DNA of 64,000 bases, taken from Vibrio ulleungensis (lineage in GTDB: Bacteria > Pseudomonadota > Gammaproteobacteria > Enterobacterales > Vibrionaceae). Below the pieces are notes generated by a model. That model was not told the DNA's origin, ran no database searches, and worked only from the letters and a program-made list of their open reading frames with translations. Made by a program: the position numbers and the translations under genes. Where the stretch lies: positions 124,001 to 188,000 of the forward strand of contig NZ_JAFEUM010000002.1 of the NCBI RefSeq assembly GCF_016900875.1, in the 5' to 3' direction. Below, in pieces: positions 1 to 8,859 of the stretch (the stretch's first letter is position 1; each line of letters begins with the position of its first letter).

Positions 1-17
1 ATGCGTTAAAATCGATA

Positions 18-2126
18 TTGATGATATGCTTTCAACTAATCCTCATCTCGATTTCGGTCATAGTTGCGTACTACTTTTCTAGGCATTTTGATATTATCCC
101 ACGAAAAATACTGCACTTGCCTACGGTGTATGTAAGTACCTCAGATATGTGGACAATGCTTCGAGTATTTGCGGTTACTTACGCTATTCAGATAATCACT
201 GTATTGATCATTACCCGAATCACGGCGTTTGAAACGATAAATCGGTTCGCGCTTGAATACATGTTCTATCTAGTCGCTTATACAACAGGTTCGCTATACA
301 TCTTCCTTGCAACAACCATTAATTACGATGCTCAGTTTATTGCAGCATTTGGCGTTTTCAGTACCTTAGCTTATGTTCTTAGCTACTATGTTTACGGAGT
401 TAAAAATGGGGAATCGATATTTACGTTCCCGTTTAGGATCTTTGCTAGCCTAATTAAACGACTTTTCTCGTTGTCAGGACTCTTGGTTCTATTGTATTTC
501 ATAACGCCCTTATTGCTTGGTAAAGCGTTTGTTTCAGACAGAGACATTGCGAATAAAATTACTCAAGTTCGAATATTCTTTAATCCAATCGAGGAATCGG
601 ATTGGGGTTTTAAAAATCACCTTCCGGGCAAGACTTTTGCTCAGCCAGTTTTGGCTAAACAATCACCAAACGACGAAAGTGAAATTTACGTTCTAGAGCG
701 CAAAGGAAAACTGTTTAGCGCTTCATCGTTAAATTCAGATTTACCTACAACTTTAGTAATCGATCTTTCGGATAAACTTGGTGAAGTTGAGATCGAAAAT
801 GGAGCACTAGGCTTCGCCTTTCACCCTAGATTTAGCGAATCAATAGATGAACAACCCTACATCTATGTATATTACACAGATTCTCGCCCTTCTGAGTTTC
901 AATACAATCGACTCTCTAGATTTGACCTCAGCTTACCTACACTCGACGAACGAAATCTTTCAGAAGAAATTATTCTAGAAATGCGTCGTAGTAAGTCAGG
1001 GTTTCACAATGGTGGCTCCGTCGAATTTGGTTTGGATGGGTTTTTGTACTTAGGTCTTGGTGAAGGAGTACATCCTAAAGAGGCAACTCGTTATAATCAG
1101 GTTTTTCGTTCCGGAGTGCTGCGACTCGACATAGACATGGATGAAGAAAAAAGTGCCAAACCAACGATGCCATTTAATCATGGGCTCGCTCAGAACTATC
1201 TTGTTCCAAAAGACAACCCGTTTATCGGCAATAGTGATGTTCTCGATGAGTATTGGGCACTAGGACTTCGTAATCCATTCAGATTTAACTTTGATCCTCA
1301 AACCGGTCAGTTATGGTTGGGTGACGTAGGATCGACTGTGTGGGAAGAAGTTAATATTATTGAAAAAGGTAAGCACTATCAGTTTCCAGGGACTGAAGGC
1401 GAGTCTTGGCAAGGAAAAAGAGTGGAAGAACCTGAGAATATGGTCTTCCAAGGTCCATATTATGCATATGAACACAACGCTTACGACCGTGCAGTGATTG
1501 GTGGGGTTATTAATAGAGGCGAAACTTATCCTGGACTTGAAGGGCAATACATTTTCGCCGATAACTACTCTGCAAAGCTATTTATGGTTGATCCATTGGC
1601 AGAGCAATCGTCTCCTACAGATCAAAAGGCGGTACCTTTAGCACGAGCTAACCAATACGCACAACGCGGAATAAGCTCTGTAGTTCAATTGCGAAGTGGC
1701 ACAATATTGGTGACAACATTAGGCGCAGCTTCTTCCCCAACTGGCGAGGTTTTGCAATTAGTTGACGCACAATATGCTGATATTACCGCTGCTGAAGAAA
1801 CGACGAAGCAAGCTCCATCTGGATATAATGAACAAGCGACAGAAGAATTATTTGCTGTAAACTGCGCACGTTGCCATGGTGTAACAGGAGATGGAAATGG
1901 TCCCGACTCCGAAATGCTTGGCGTAGAAGAAATGCCCGATTTTACGTCTCCCCTTTACCAGTTTTCAGTAGACTCGACTGACATAAAAGCGATTATAGAA
2001 CTTGGAGGGATCGGCGTAAACAAAAGCCCTATGATGCCTCCGTGGAAAGGTTTCTTAGAACCAAATCAGATAGATCATTTAGTCACTTATATAGAGTCTT
2101 TACCGGATAAACATCACAAGCACTAA
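18..2126 (+). CDS. Membrane-anchored PQQ-type sugar dehydrogenase with C-terminal cytochrome c domain (5' end may lie outside the window)
   Basis: The protein has three parts. Residues about 1-170 hold four or five hydrophobic segments (near 3-21, 47-66, 76-100, 104-126 and 145-168). Residues about 200-585 match the glucose/sorbosone dehydrogenase beta-propeller, with the hallmarks FHNGGSVEFGLDGFLYLGLG (about 329) and LGLRNPFRFNFDP (about 415). Residues about 605-700 form a class I cytochrome c domain with haem motif CARCH (616-620) and a likely axial methionine in PMMPPW (671-676). The expected role is periplasmic oxidation of a sugar or other alcohol with electrons passed to the fused haem; the substrate is unknown. 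The listed start is TTG with ATG at 21, but the frame has no stop before position 1, so the true start may be upstream. The membrane part is not recognised as a named domain. Confidence 0.75.
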   Translation: MMICFQLILISISVIVAYYFSRHFDIIPRKILHLPTVYVSTSDMWTMLRVFAVTYAIQIITVLIITRITAFETINRFALEYMFYLVAYTTGSLYIFLATTINYDAQFIAAFGVFSTLAYVLSYYVYGVKNGESIFTFPFRIFASLIKRLFSLSGLLVLLYFITPLLLGKAFVSDRDIANKITQVRIFFNPIEESDWGFKNHLPGKTFAQPVLAKQSPNDESEIYVLERKGKLFSASSLNSDLPTTLVIDLSDKLGEVEIENGALGFAFHPRFSESIDEQPYIYVYYTDSRPSEFQYNRLSRFDLSLPTLDERNLSEEIILEMRRSKSGFHNGGSVEFGLDGFLYLGLGEGVHPKEATRYNQVFRSGVLRLDIDMDEEKSAKPTMPFNHGLAQNYLVPKDNPFIGNSDVLDEYWALGLRNPFRFNFDPQTGQLWLGDVGSTVWEEVNIIEKGKHYQFPGTEGESWQGKRVEEPENMVFQGPYYAYEHNAYDRAVIGGVINRGETYPGLEGQYIFADNYSAKLFMVDPLAEQSSPTDQKAVPLARANQYAQRGISSVVQLRSGTILVTTLGAASSPTGEVLQLVDAQYADITAAEETTKQAPSGYNEQATEELFAVNCARCHGVTGDGNGPDSEMLGVEEMPDFTSPLYQFSVDSTDIKAIIELGGIGVNKSPMMPPWKGFLEPNQIDHLVTYIESLPDKHHKH

Positions 2127-2221
2127 ATTCTTGGTCTATTCAGCCAGTAAACTGGATAGACCAATATTTTTGGTTTTAACGGCTATAATGCCGTAACTTA
2201 CGACAGAGTATTAATATTAGC

Positions 2222-2935
2222 ATGTACCTCACAAACTATTACACGGATGAAAATCAGTCTGTTCGATTTACCCGCCAACAAGCCAGTGATTTTGCCAAAA
2301 CCATCGCGGGTGACTTTAACCCTATTCATGATGTAGATAACAAACGATTTTGCGTACCTGGTGATTTATTGTTTGCTTTTCTACTGCATAAAAATGGCCT
2401 GTCACAAAAAATGGCGTTTAATTTTGCAGGAATGGTTAACGAGACAACGAATATTCAGCTTGCTAAGCAATGCAACAACACGTCGTTATTGACCGACGAT
2501 AATCAGAAGGTTTATTTAGAAATGACCCAATCTGGTGAGCTCAGTCATGACCATGCTTTGATAGAAAAAGTGGTTAAAGCGTATGTCGCGTTTTCGGGTA
2601 TGAACTTTCCTCACATAATGGTTCCGCTAATGCGTGAGCAAGGAAAGATGATCAACATTGCGCGGCCATTAGTGATGTATCAGCACATGGAAGTTGAATT
2701 TCTTCACTTAGATATTGTTGACCCTAAAGTTAATTTCACTGGTGCGTCAATGGAAGTCAAAGGCAAACGTGGTCACGTTATACTCAATTTTGATTTTGTC
2801 GAAAATGGGAAAATAGTTGGGCACGGCACGAAAAACATGGTTGCCAGTGGCTTGGTCGATTTTGACGAAGGTGGAATCCAAGTGTTAGTCGACAAGTTCA
2901 ATCTACTTAAAAGCAGTTATCTAGACGTGGCTTAA
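2222..2935 (+). CDS. DUF3581 family protein
   Basis: This 237-residue protein has the conserved N-terminal block of the DUF3581 family: FTRQQASDFAKTIAGDFNPI (16-35), followed by HDVDNKRFCVPGDLLFA. The DFNPIH segment resembles the hydratase motif of MaoC-like hot-dog proteins, so a hot-dog fold with a thioester or lipid-related role is possible, but no function is established to my knowledge. It stands alone, 95 bp after the dehydrogenase, and is closed by a strong hairpin terminator shared with the convergent ydiJ gene. The family call is firm and the function unknown. Confidence 0.8.
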   Translation: MYLTNYYTDENQSVRFTRQQASDFAKTIAGDFNPIHDVDNKRFCVPGDLLFAFLLHKNGLSQKMAFNFAGMVNETTNIQLAKQCNNTSLLTDDNQKVYLEMTQSGELSHDHALIEKVVKAYVAFSGMNFPHIMVPLMREQGKMINIARPLVMYQHMEVEFLHLDIVDPKVNFTGASMEVKGKRGHVILNFDFVENGKIVGHGTKNMVASGLVDFDEGGIQVLVDKFNLLKSSYLDVA

Positions 2936-2960
2936 CGACCTGTTACGCAATGGGATAAAA

Positions 2961-2988
2961 AAAGCCAACGTTAACGTTGGCTTTTTTG
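2961..2988. terminator. Bidirectional rho-independent terminator
   Basis: A perfect 20-bp palindrome, AGCCAACGTTAACGTTGGCT (2963-2982), is flanked by an A-run on the left and a T-run on the right, so it can end transcription from both convergent genes (DUF3581 on plus, ydiJ on minus). Confidence 0.85.
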
Positions 2989-2991
2989 TGC

Positions 2992-5900
2992 TTAGCTTAG
3001 TGAGTTGAGCACCTCAACTGGGTGTAGGGGTTTGACCTCTGCAAATCGTTTCGCCTGGCTGCGACATGAGTAGCCCGTTGCCATGATACGGTTTGAGTCG
3101 TGTTTATCGATTGTCGGCCCCCAACTGAGTGCAAAAATATCTTTAGACATTTCTAATTTATCTTGCTCATGGCCAAAGGTTCCCGCCATTCCACAACACC
3201 CAACGGGTACCGCTTTAAAACAAGCGTTGAAGTGCTGGAATATCGTGCCCCACTCTTTCTCTGCGTTTGGCAACATCGTCTTCTCTGTGCAATGCGCCAA
3301 CAAATACCAAGGCTGCTTACATCCTTCTACTTGAGGAGCATCAATGAGTCCTGATTCTAAACGAGGTAATAGCCACTCGTGGGCGGTCAACACATCGAAG
3401 CATTCATGGCTTGATTGTTCTATTTCCGAATATTCATCGCGGTAGCAAAGTACCAGCGCTGGATCAACACCTACCATAGGAATGCCAACCTCAGCAACTT
3501 CGGCTAAAAACTCTCCAGTAGAACGAGCAGTTTTACTAAATTGCTTTAAGAATCCTTTAATGTGTTGTGCTTTACCATTGGGTTTAAATGGCAAGACAAC
3601 GGGAGTGATTCCCAGTTTAATGGCCAACTCAACAAACGCCTCAACGACTTGCCCGTCGTAATAACTGGTAAATGGATCCTGTACAATCAACACGTGTTTG
3701 TCTTTTTGCTGCTGACTTAATTTAGCCAACTGTGCCAAGTTAAACTCAGGCAACGGTAGCATGGACAACCGGGTAGCAAGCGTCGGATAGGTCAAGTGCG
3801 GAGTATCGACATAACCGACCGTCGATTTGATTAACTGATTCACCCAACGACTAGACAGCACACCGTTTACGACTTTAGGCAATGTCGCCATAAGCGGCAG
3901 TAAGTGTTCAATATTGGCGACTAGGTAGTCCTTAGCTGGTCGCTGGTAGCGCGAGTGGTAAAGATTTAAGAACCGAGAGCGGAAGCTAGGCACATCGACC
4001 TTGATTGGACATTGGCTGGCGCAGGCTTTACACGCAAGACAACCGTTCATAGCCTCGTAGACTTCATGAGAAAAGTCGTTGTGGTGTCGCTTGTTCAAAC
4101 TGTGCCTAACTCTATCAATGAGGGTTTTAACCGGCGTTGCGCGATCAAGCGTTTGTTTCTCTAGATCAAGTATGTCGATGCCTTGTTCATTGAGCTGTCT
4201 GAGCCATTCCCTAACAAGACCTGCTCGTCCTTTTGGAGAGTGTTTACGGTCATAGGTTACTTTCATCGATGGGCACATGGGCGATGATGTATCGTAGTTA
4301 AAACACAACCCATTACCATTGCACTCTAACGCTTGGTGAAAGCTGTCTCGTACATTGACCGGAATCTGTCGATCAAAATAGCCTCTTTTAGTGTCACTCA
4401 CTTTGACCAAACTATCGCTGCTATCAAGTGGTGTGCATATTTTGCCAGGGTTCATTTTGTTGAGTGGGTCGAATGCAGTTTTTACTCGGCGAAGCTGTTC
4501 AAACAATTGCTCACCAAAAAACTCTGGACCGTATTCTGAACGATACCCTTTACCGTGCTCGCCCCACATAAGACCACCGTATTTCGACACAAGCTTAACC
4601 ACCTCGTCAGATAAACGGTGCATCAGTGCTTCTTGAGCAGGGTCGCACATATCTAATGCAGGACGCACGTGAAGCACACCTGCATCCACATGGCCAAACA
4701 TTCCGTAATACAAATTGTGGCTATCGAGAAGCTGCCTAAATTCGGTAATGAAGTCGGCGAGATTTTCTGGCGGTACACAAGTGTCTTCGGCAAACGCAAC
4801 TGGTTTTGCTGCACCTTTTGTTGCACCTAGCAGCCCAACCGCTTTTTTACGCATTCCATAAATCTTACCAATATCAGTGACGTTGTCACACACCTGATAA
4901 CCGATAATACTGTCTGTGCCTTGCTTTAACTTGATGTCGAGCTGCGATAGTAGACGCGCAACGTCATCATTAACTTCGTCACTTGATTCACCGGCAAACT
5001 CCACCATATTAATGCCCTTCATCTCGGCATTAGGCACATCGGTGATTAACTGACTTACTGTATTCCAAACGATATCTTGCTTGGCAAGGTTCAGGACTTT
5101 TGAATCGATGGTTTCAACCGACAGTGCCTTAGCCTCAACCATAAAAGGAGCATGACGCAATGCAGAATCAAAGCTGTCGTATTTAATATTAATCAGTACA
5201 CGTTTTTTAGGAATAGGCGTTAAATTGAGTGTCGCCTCCGTCAAAATTGCTAGCGAGCCTTCGGCGCCACACAAAATTCGGGTAAAATCGAACTCACCAG
5301 TATCCGTCAATGCATTCTTTAGATCATATCCGGTTAAAAATCGATTTAGATCGGGAAATTTGTCGATGATTAACGCTCGGTTCTCACGGCAGACCGCCTC
5401 GGAAATGGTAACCGCTTGCTCTGCAAAAGAGTCGGCTTTAGGCAGACCTTGAGAACCATCTGTTTCAAACATGGAGCCATCGGCAAAAACAGCCTGCAGT
5501 GATAAAACATGATCAGACGTCTTGCCATACTTTAGTGACCCTTGCCCTGAAGCGTCGGTATTGATCATCCCACCGATGGTGGCACGGTTGCTGGTCGATA
5601 AATCGGGCGAGAAAAAGTATCCGGCTTCTCGAACAGCATCATTCAACTGGTCTTTAATAACGCCTGTTTGTACGCGAACCCAACCCTCTTCGGTGTTGAT
5701 CTCGAGGACTTTGTTCATGTGCCGAGACAAGTCAACAATAATCCCTGGTGTTAGCGATTGCCCGTTGGTTCCTGTACCACCACCTCGTGCGCTAAAACGG
5801 ATATTACTAAATGGTGTGGTGTTGGCAAGACGAGTGATTAAAGAGATGTCGTCTGTAGTGCGGGGTAACAACACGGCGCTCGGCAGCTGTTGATAAACAC

Positions 5901-6036
5901 TGTTATCGGTTGAGACAGCTAACCTACTGGAGTAACTTTTTTCGATATCACCGGTAAAGCCTTGCTGCTCTAACTGAGACAAATAATCTAGAGTGCTAGA
6001 ATCGATAGAAGCTTGAGTATCGAGTCTTGGTATCAT
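2992..6036 (-). CDS. ydiJ: FAD/FeS dehydrogenase YdiJ (D-2-hydroxyacid, probably D-2-hydroxyglutarate, dehydrogenase)
   Basis: The protein is 1014 residues from the chosen ATG (E. coli YdiJ is about 1018). The order is an FAD-binding type 4 domain (about 30-220, with SARGGGTGTNGQSLTPG), an FAD-linked oxidase C-terminal domain (to about 550), a ferredoxin-like segment with CLACKACASQCPIKVD, and a C-terminal cysteine-rich domain with GCCGMAGTFG. This architecture fuses the GlcD-type and GlcF-type subunits in one chain. The family oxidises D-2-hydroxyacids and passes electrons to the respiratory chain; D-2-hydroxyglutarate is the substrate I recall for enteric YdiJ. The ATG at 6036 is preferred over an in-frame start 48 bp upstream because AAGGAA lies 4 nt before it and its N-terminus matches known YdiJ. 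It is a single gene converging on DUF3581. Confidence 0.9.
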   Translation of the reverse strand: MIPRLDTQASIDSSTLDYLSQLEQQGFTGDIEKSYSSRLAVSTDNSVYQQLPSAVLLPRTTDDISLITRLANTTPFSNIRFSARGGGTGTNGQSLTPGIIVDLSRHMNKVLEINTEEGWVRVQTGVIKDQLNDAVREAGYFFSPDLSTSNRATIGGMINTDASGQGSLKYGKTSDHVLSLQAVFADGSMFETDGSQGLPKADSFAEQAVTISEAVCRENRALIIDKFPDLNRFLTGYDLKNALTDTGEFDFTRILCGAEGSLAILTEATLNLTPIPKKRVLINIKYDSFDSALRHAPFMVEAKALSVETIDSKVLNLAKQDIVWNTVSQLITDVPNAEMKGINMVEFAGESSDEVNDDVARLLSQLDIKLKQGTDSIIGYQVCDNVTDIGKIYGMRKKAVGLLGATKGAAKPVAFAEDTCVPPENLADFITEFRQLLDSHNLYYGMFGHVDAGVLHVRPALDMCDPAQEALMHRLSDEVVKLVSKYGGLMWGEHGKGYRSEYGPEFFGEQLFEQLRRVKTAFDPLNKMNPGKICTPLDSSDSLVKVSDTKRGYFDRQIPVNVRDSFHQALECNGNGLCFNYDTSSPMCPSMKVTYDRKHSPKGRAGLVREWLRQLNEQGIDILDLEKQTLDRATPVKTLIDRVRHSLNKRHHNDFSHEVYEAMNGCLACKACASQCPIKVDVPSFRSRFLNLYHSRYQRPAKDYLVANIEHLLPLMATLPKVVNGVLSSRWVNQLIKSTVGYVDTPHLTYPTLATRLSMLPLPEFNLAQLAKLSQQQKDKHVLIVQDPFTSYYDGQVVEAFVELAIKLGITPVVLPFKPNGKAQHIKGFLKQFSKTARSTGEFLAEVAEVGIPMVGVDPALVLCYRDEYSEIEQSSHECFDVLTAHEWLLPRLESGLIDAPQVEGCKQPWYLLAHCTEKTMLPNAEKEWGTIFQHFNACFKAVPVGCCGMAGTFGHEQDKLEMSKDIFALSWGPTIDKHDSNRIMATGYSCRSQAKRFAEVKPLHPVEVLNSLS

Positions 6037-6240
6037 TGCGTTCCTTGCCTTTGTTCTGTGCGGGAACAGTGAATGTAACCGCATAAAAATTCAAATGAGT
6101 ATATCGAATCACTTTACCTTATCTGTTTTTTAGTTCAACACGCATTCTCAACAAATAGTGGTTAAAAAACACTTGTCATCTCTGAAATATAAAATACCAT
6201 GTACGGTATACCCAAGGGGTAGTAAATAAGGACGATTTAA

Positions 6241-6918
6241 ATGCGCAAGAATAAAGTAGTGACTACAGAGGATATTTTACTGAAACTGTGTCAGTCGGTA
6301 TCAGGGGTACTCACTTCAGCCACCAGTTCGCCAGTAAACTATTCGGCAATGGTGCAAAAAATAAACAAGACGAGTCTCAAGCCAGATTTTGGCTGTTTCG
6401 TTTTGTTCGACGGTGGGTTTTCGGGCCTGGTAGTGATTAACTTTACCTCGCAAGCGGCACTAGAAATCTACACCAATTACATGCGTAATATGGGGATGCC
6501 TGAAGAAGAACTTGCTATTTTGCACACCTCTGATGAAGTTGGCGATGTACTTGGCGAACTGATGAACCAGTTAGTGGGTGATTTCACAAACAAGATCCGT
6601 AAAGAGTTGCAAACCAACATTACCCAGAATCAACCTAAGATGCTGTCTCTCAATAAGCAAGTGTTGTTGTCAGTCGATACTAATCTTGACCGCCCACAAG
6701 CTCGACGAGTCACTTTTACCACAGAGCAAAACAACATCTTCTACCTTGAACTTGCTATGGATAAAACCGAATTTATTCAACTTGAAGAGTTTGAGGTTGA
6801 GGGTGATACCGACCCAGATGATATTCTCGACCAAGAACAGAATCGAAGCAAAAACACCAAAACCGAAAGTGTTAGCGACGTAGTCACTGACGATCTTCTT
6901 GATTCACTCGGTATATAG
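6241..6918 (+). CDS. DUF3334 family protein (CheX-like fold suspected)
   Basis: This soluble, acidic 225-residue protein is of a type I associate with DUF3334 in Vibrio and Shewanella. A central region, with VGDVLGELMNQLVGDFTNKI near residues 100-120, resembles the helix of CheC/CheX-type proteins, where an E-x2-N pair is catalytic for CheY-P dephosphorylation. Here the E-L-M-N spacing is compatible with that, so a phosphatase or chemotaxis-linked role is possible but unproven. The C-terminal 40 residues are rich in D, E, N and T and look disordered. It stands alone, with a terminator immediately downstream. Confidence 0.7.
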   Translation: MRKNKVVTTEDILLKLCQSVSGVLTSATSSPVNYSAMVQKINKTSLKPDFGCFVLFDGGFSGLVVINFTSQAALEIYTNYMRNMGMPEEELAILHTSDEVGDVLGELMNQLVGDFTNKIRKELQTNITQNQPKMLSLNKQVLLSVDTNLDRPQARRVTFTTEQNNIFYLELAMDKTEFIQLEEFEVEGDTDPDDILDQEQNRSKNTKTESVSDVVTDDLLDSLGI

Positions 6919-6934
6919 TTGCAAGCCAGTTCTA

Positions 6935-6958
6935 AAGGCCGCTTATGCGGCCTTTTTT
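6935..6958 (+). terminator. Rho-independent terminator after the DUF3334 gene
   Basis: An 8-bp stem AAGGCCGC/GCGGCCTT with loop TTAT is followed by a run of T, 17 bp after the stop codon. Confidence 0.85.
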
Positions 6959-7158
6959 GTTTTAAAATAATACGCATTTATCTGCTGTAACATCCACGTT
7001 GACCCTATTCACTGTCTCTTTCGCACAATTTCCTGGTGACTGTATATTTATACAGCTACTCGTAAAATGCTTATTTCTCGGTAATTATCCAAAGCTTTCT
7101 TTGATTGATCACAAGGAAATTTGGTAACATATGCCCCCTTAAAATTAAGAGGATAAGT

Positions 7159-7851
7159 ATGGACAAGCGACGCGCGTTGAAGAAAATTGCCAAGTGCCTA
7201 GAATTAGGTAATTCGGCCAACGTTAACGAAGCCGCCAATGCAATCAAGATGGCGCACAGCTTAATGCTCAAATATGGTCTCGATAAGGACGATATTGAGT
7301 TTATTAAGATGGGAAAAACCCAATCGTCCCATTTGCTGCCCGCTTCAGTCGGTGAGTCCATATTGCGCATAATCCGTGGAATCAATACTCGATTTGGCGT
7401 TGAAGCCGTGCTAGTTAACCATAAAGGCCTAAAACGTGTTGAGTTTATAGGTGAAGCTGATCGTGCCATATTTGCCGCCTTTGCTTTCGATATCGTTTAT
7501 CGGGAAATGAACCAGCAGACTGGACAGTTCCGCAATGGCTTCCAAGGTACTGGCACCAGTAATGCAGAAGTAACCAAACGAGTGAATTCATTTCTATCTG
7601 GCTGGATTGAAGGTGCGTTAGAAAAGCTCCCTGTAATCGCGCCTGATGACGACTCTCAAAACAAGATCAATAACTATATTGATAAAGAATTTAAAAATAT
7701 CGATAGAGAAACGTTCAAAAAGCAGTTGTATGAAGCAATGAAAAACATCACTGAAGATTACGAAAAAGGGCTTAAAAAAGGACGTACTGTATCGGTAAGT
7801 CGAGGTGTACAAGGTGAGCAAGCTCGTAAAAGGCTTGGCAATGGGTCTTAA
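7159..7851 (+). CDS. DUF2786 domain protein
   Basis: The product is 230 residues. Its first 40 residues (KRRALKKIAKCLELG, then NEAANAIKMAHSLMLKYGL) are the DUF2786 signature, a short helical domain seen in phage and bacterial proteins of unknown function. The rest is helical and charged, ending in a lysine/arginine-rich tail that could contact nucleic acid. ATG 7159 is preferred over an in-frame codon at 7105 because AAGAGGA lies 5 nt before it and the domain begins directly there. No operon partner is obvious, and no function is assigned. Confidence 0.7.
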   Translation: MDKRRALKKIAKCLELGNSANVNEAANAIKMAHSLMLKYGLDKDDIEFIKMGKTQSSHLLPASVGESILRIIRGINTRFGVEAVLVNHKGLKRVEFIGEADRAIFAAFAFDIVYREMNQQTGQFRNGFQGTGTSNAEVTKRVNSFLSGWIEGALEKLPVIAPDDDSQNKINNYIDKEFKNIDRETFKKQLYEAMKNITEDYEKGLKKGRTVSVSRGVQGEQARKRLGNGS

Positions 7852-7942
7852 TTGTAACGTTTAATTACTGGGCATTAACAGCACTGTAACAAATGTAAAA
7901 ACTGTGTTATGCTTCACTTGTTTTCAAGTTAGTCGAGGCTGT

Positions 7943-8131
7943 ATGCAAAAGGAAAGACAAAATTGCGACTGGTGTAAAGAGTTCCTGCCGGTCAACCCAC
8001 TTAAGTATTCAGATGGCAAACGCTATCACTCATGCGATGGCTGCCTACCCTACGCAGAATTTGATATCCGCATGTTTAACTCTGATGAAAAACGGTTACA
8101 GAAAATATCTCTTCAGCTACAAGTAGCCTAG
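7943..8131 (+). CDS. Small double-CxxC protein (62 aa), putative zinc ribbon
   Basis: This very short protein carries two pairs of cysteines, CDWC (near residue 8) and CDGC (near 33), spaced as in a treble-clef or zinc-ribbon knuckle. ATG 7943 is chosen because GAGG lies 4 nt before it; an upstream in-frame ATG at 7904 has no Shine-Dalgarno. The downstream hairpin terminator supports a real transcript. The family is not recognised and the function unknown; a nucleic-acid-binding or adaptor role would be typical of such mini-ribbons, but that is inference. Confidence 0.6.
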   Translation: MQKERQNCDWCKEFLPVNPLKYSDGKRYHSCDGCLPYAEFDIRMFNSDEKRLQKISLQLQVA

Positions 8132-8147
8132 TAAAACTCTTCTTTCT

Positions 8148-8173
8148 AAGCCCCCTATTTTGGGGGCTTTTTT
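8148..8173 (+). terminator. Rho-independent terminator after the CxxC mini-protein
   Basis: An 8-bp stem AAGCCCCC/GGGGGCTT with a 6-nt loop is followed by a T-run. Confidence 0.85.
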
Positions 8174-8283
8174 GTGCCTATAGCTTTTCGCTTAGCTTGC
8201 GGTCTCTAACCTCAACAGCAAGCACATGTCATAACAGCTCAAAAATACCGCAAAAAAAGCTTGCAAAACAAACACACTCGAAT

Positions 8284-8303
8284 TACTGTTAATCCATACA
8301 GTA
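8284..8303 (+). promoter_or_regulatory. LexA (SOS) box
   Basis: The 20-bp site starts TACTGT and ends ACAGTA with 8 bp between, which matches the CTGT-N8-ACAG consensus with perfect outer arms. It lies 19 bp before the sulA-like start codon, so LexA would block this promoter until DNA damage. Confidence 0.9.
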
Positions 8304-8322
8304 TGTACAGGGAGACAGTATT

Positions 8323-8745
8323 ATGAATTACACACAATCATCAGCCGCAGAAAACTCTTTTTCCGTTTCGGTTAATCCGCGTAACTCGTTTATTGCCTCC
8401 TCACCAGCAAAGTCGCAGCGCTCAGCCGATCACATTGCGAGTCAACTTGCACTAGCCTCTCGCCAAAGTAAGTGGATTCTATTTACTGGCCAATGCCCAA
8501 AACCTGATTTCAAATGGTTAAGCCAACGAAATGTCGACTGCAGTAAAGTGGTGTATCTCAAAAACTCTGACCATAATGAGCAGATAAAAGTGATTATGGA
8601 TGGGATTTTGTCTGGAAATGCCTCAGCTATTGTGGCAACAAGTGCGATCGATTCAATTTCTCAACAACAGCTAACACAGCTCGCCAAAGACAATCACTGT
8701 GCATTGCATTTTGTTGATGTAAGTAGCGCGCAGCAACTGCATTAA
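8323..8745 (+). CDS. sulA: SulA-like SOS cell-division inhibitor
   Basis: This 140-residue protein resembles SulA in size and in its central block: SKWILFTGQCPKP corresponds to the SRWQLWLTPQQKL region of E. coli SulA, followed by a segment around the KVVYLKN strand and an acidic helix. SulA binds FtsZ and stops Z-ring formation during the SOS response. The strongest support is the perfect LexA box directly upstream and a good SD (GGGAG, 9 nt before ATG). The N-terminal 35 residues are Ser/Asn-rich and poorly conserved, as in SulA. A RecA-like or other SOS-controlled RecN-type role is not suggested by sequence. Confidence 0.78.
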   Translation: MNYTQSSAAENSFSVSVNPRNSFIASSPAKSQRSADHIASQLALASRQSKWILFTGQCPKPDFKWLSQRNVDCSKVVYLKNSDHNEQIKVIMDGILSGNASAIVATSAIDSISQQQLTQLAKDNHCALHFVDVSSAQQLH

Positions 8746-8766
8746 TAGGCGCCATAGCAAGCGCTT

Positions 8767-8784
8767 AAAGCAAACGTTTGCTTT
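8767..8784 (+). promoter_or_regulatory. PurR-type operator upstream of purC
   Basis: A perfect 18-bp palindrome, AAAGCAAACGTTTGCTTT, matches the PurR consensus core GCAAACGTTTGC. It lies about 75 bp before the purC start codon, so purC is expected to be repressed by PurR with hypoxanthine or guanine. Confidence 0.85.
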
Positions 8785-8859
8785 ATTGCTGGATCAAGAG
8801 GTGTTTTTTGGTATTATGCGCTCGTTGAAGCCGTATTACCCTTAAAGGAACGCCAAAAA

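Noticed and set aside
5522..5893. 123-aa plus-strand ORF inside ydiJ
   Set aside because: Antisense shadow of the FAD-binding domain of ydiJ.
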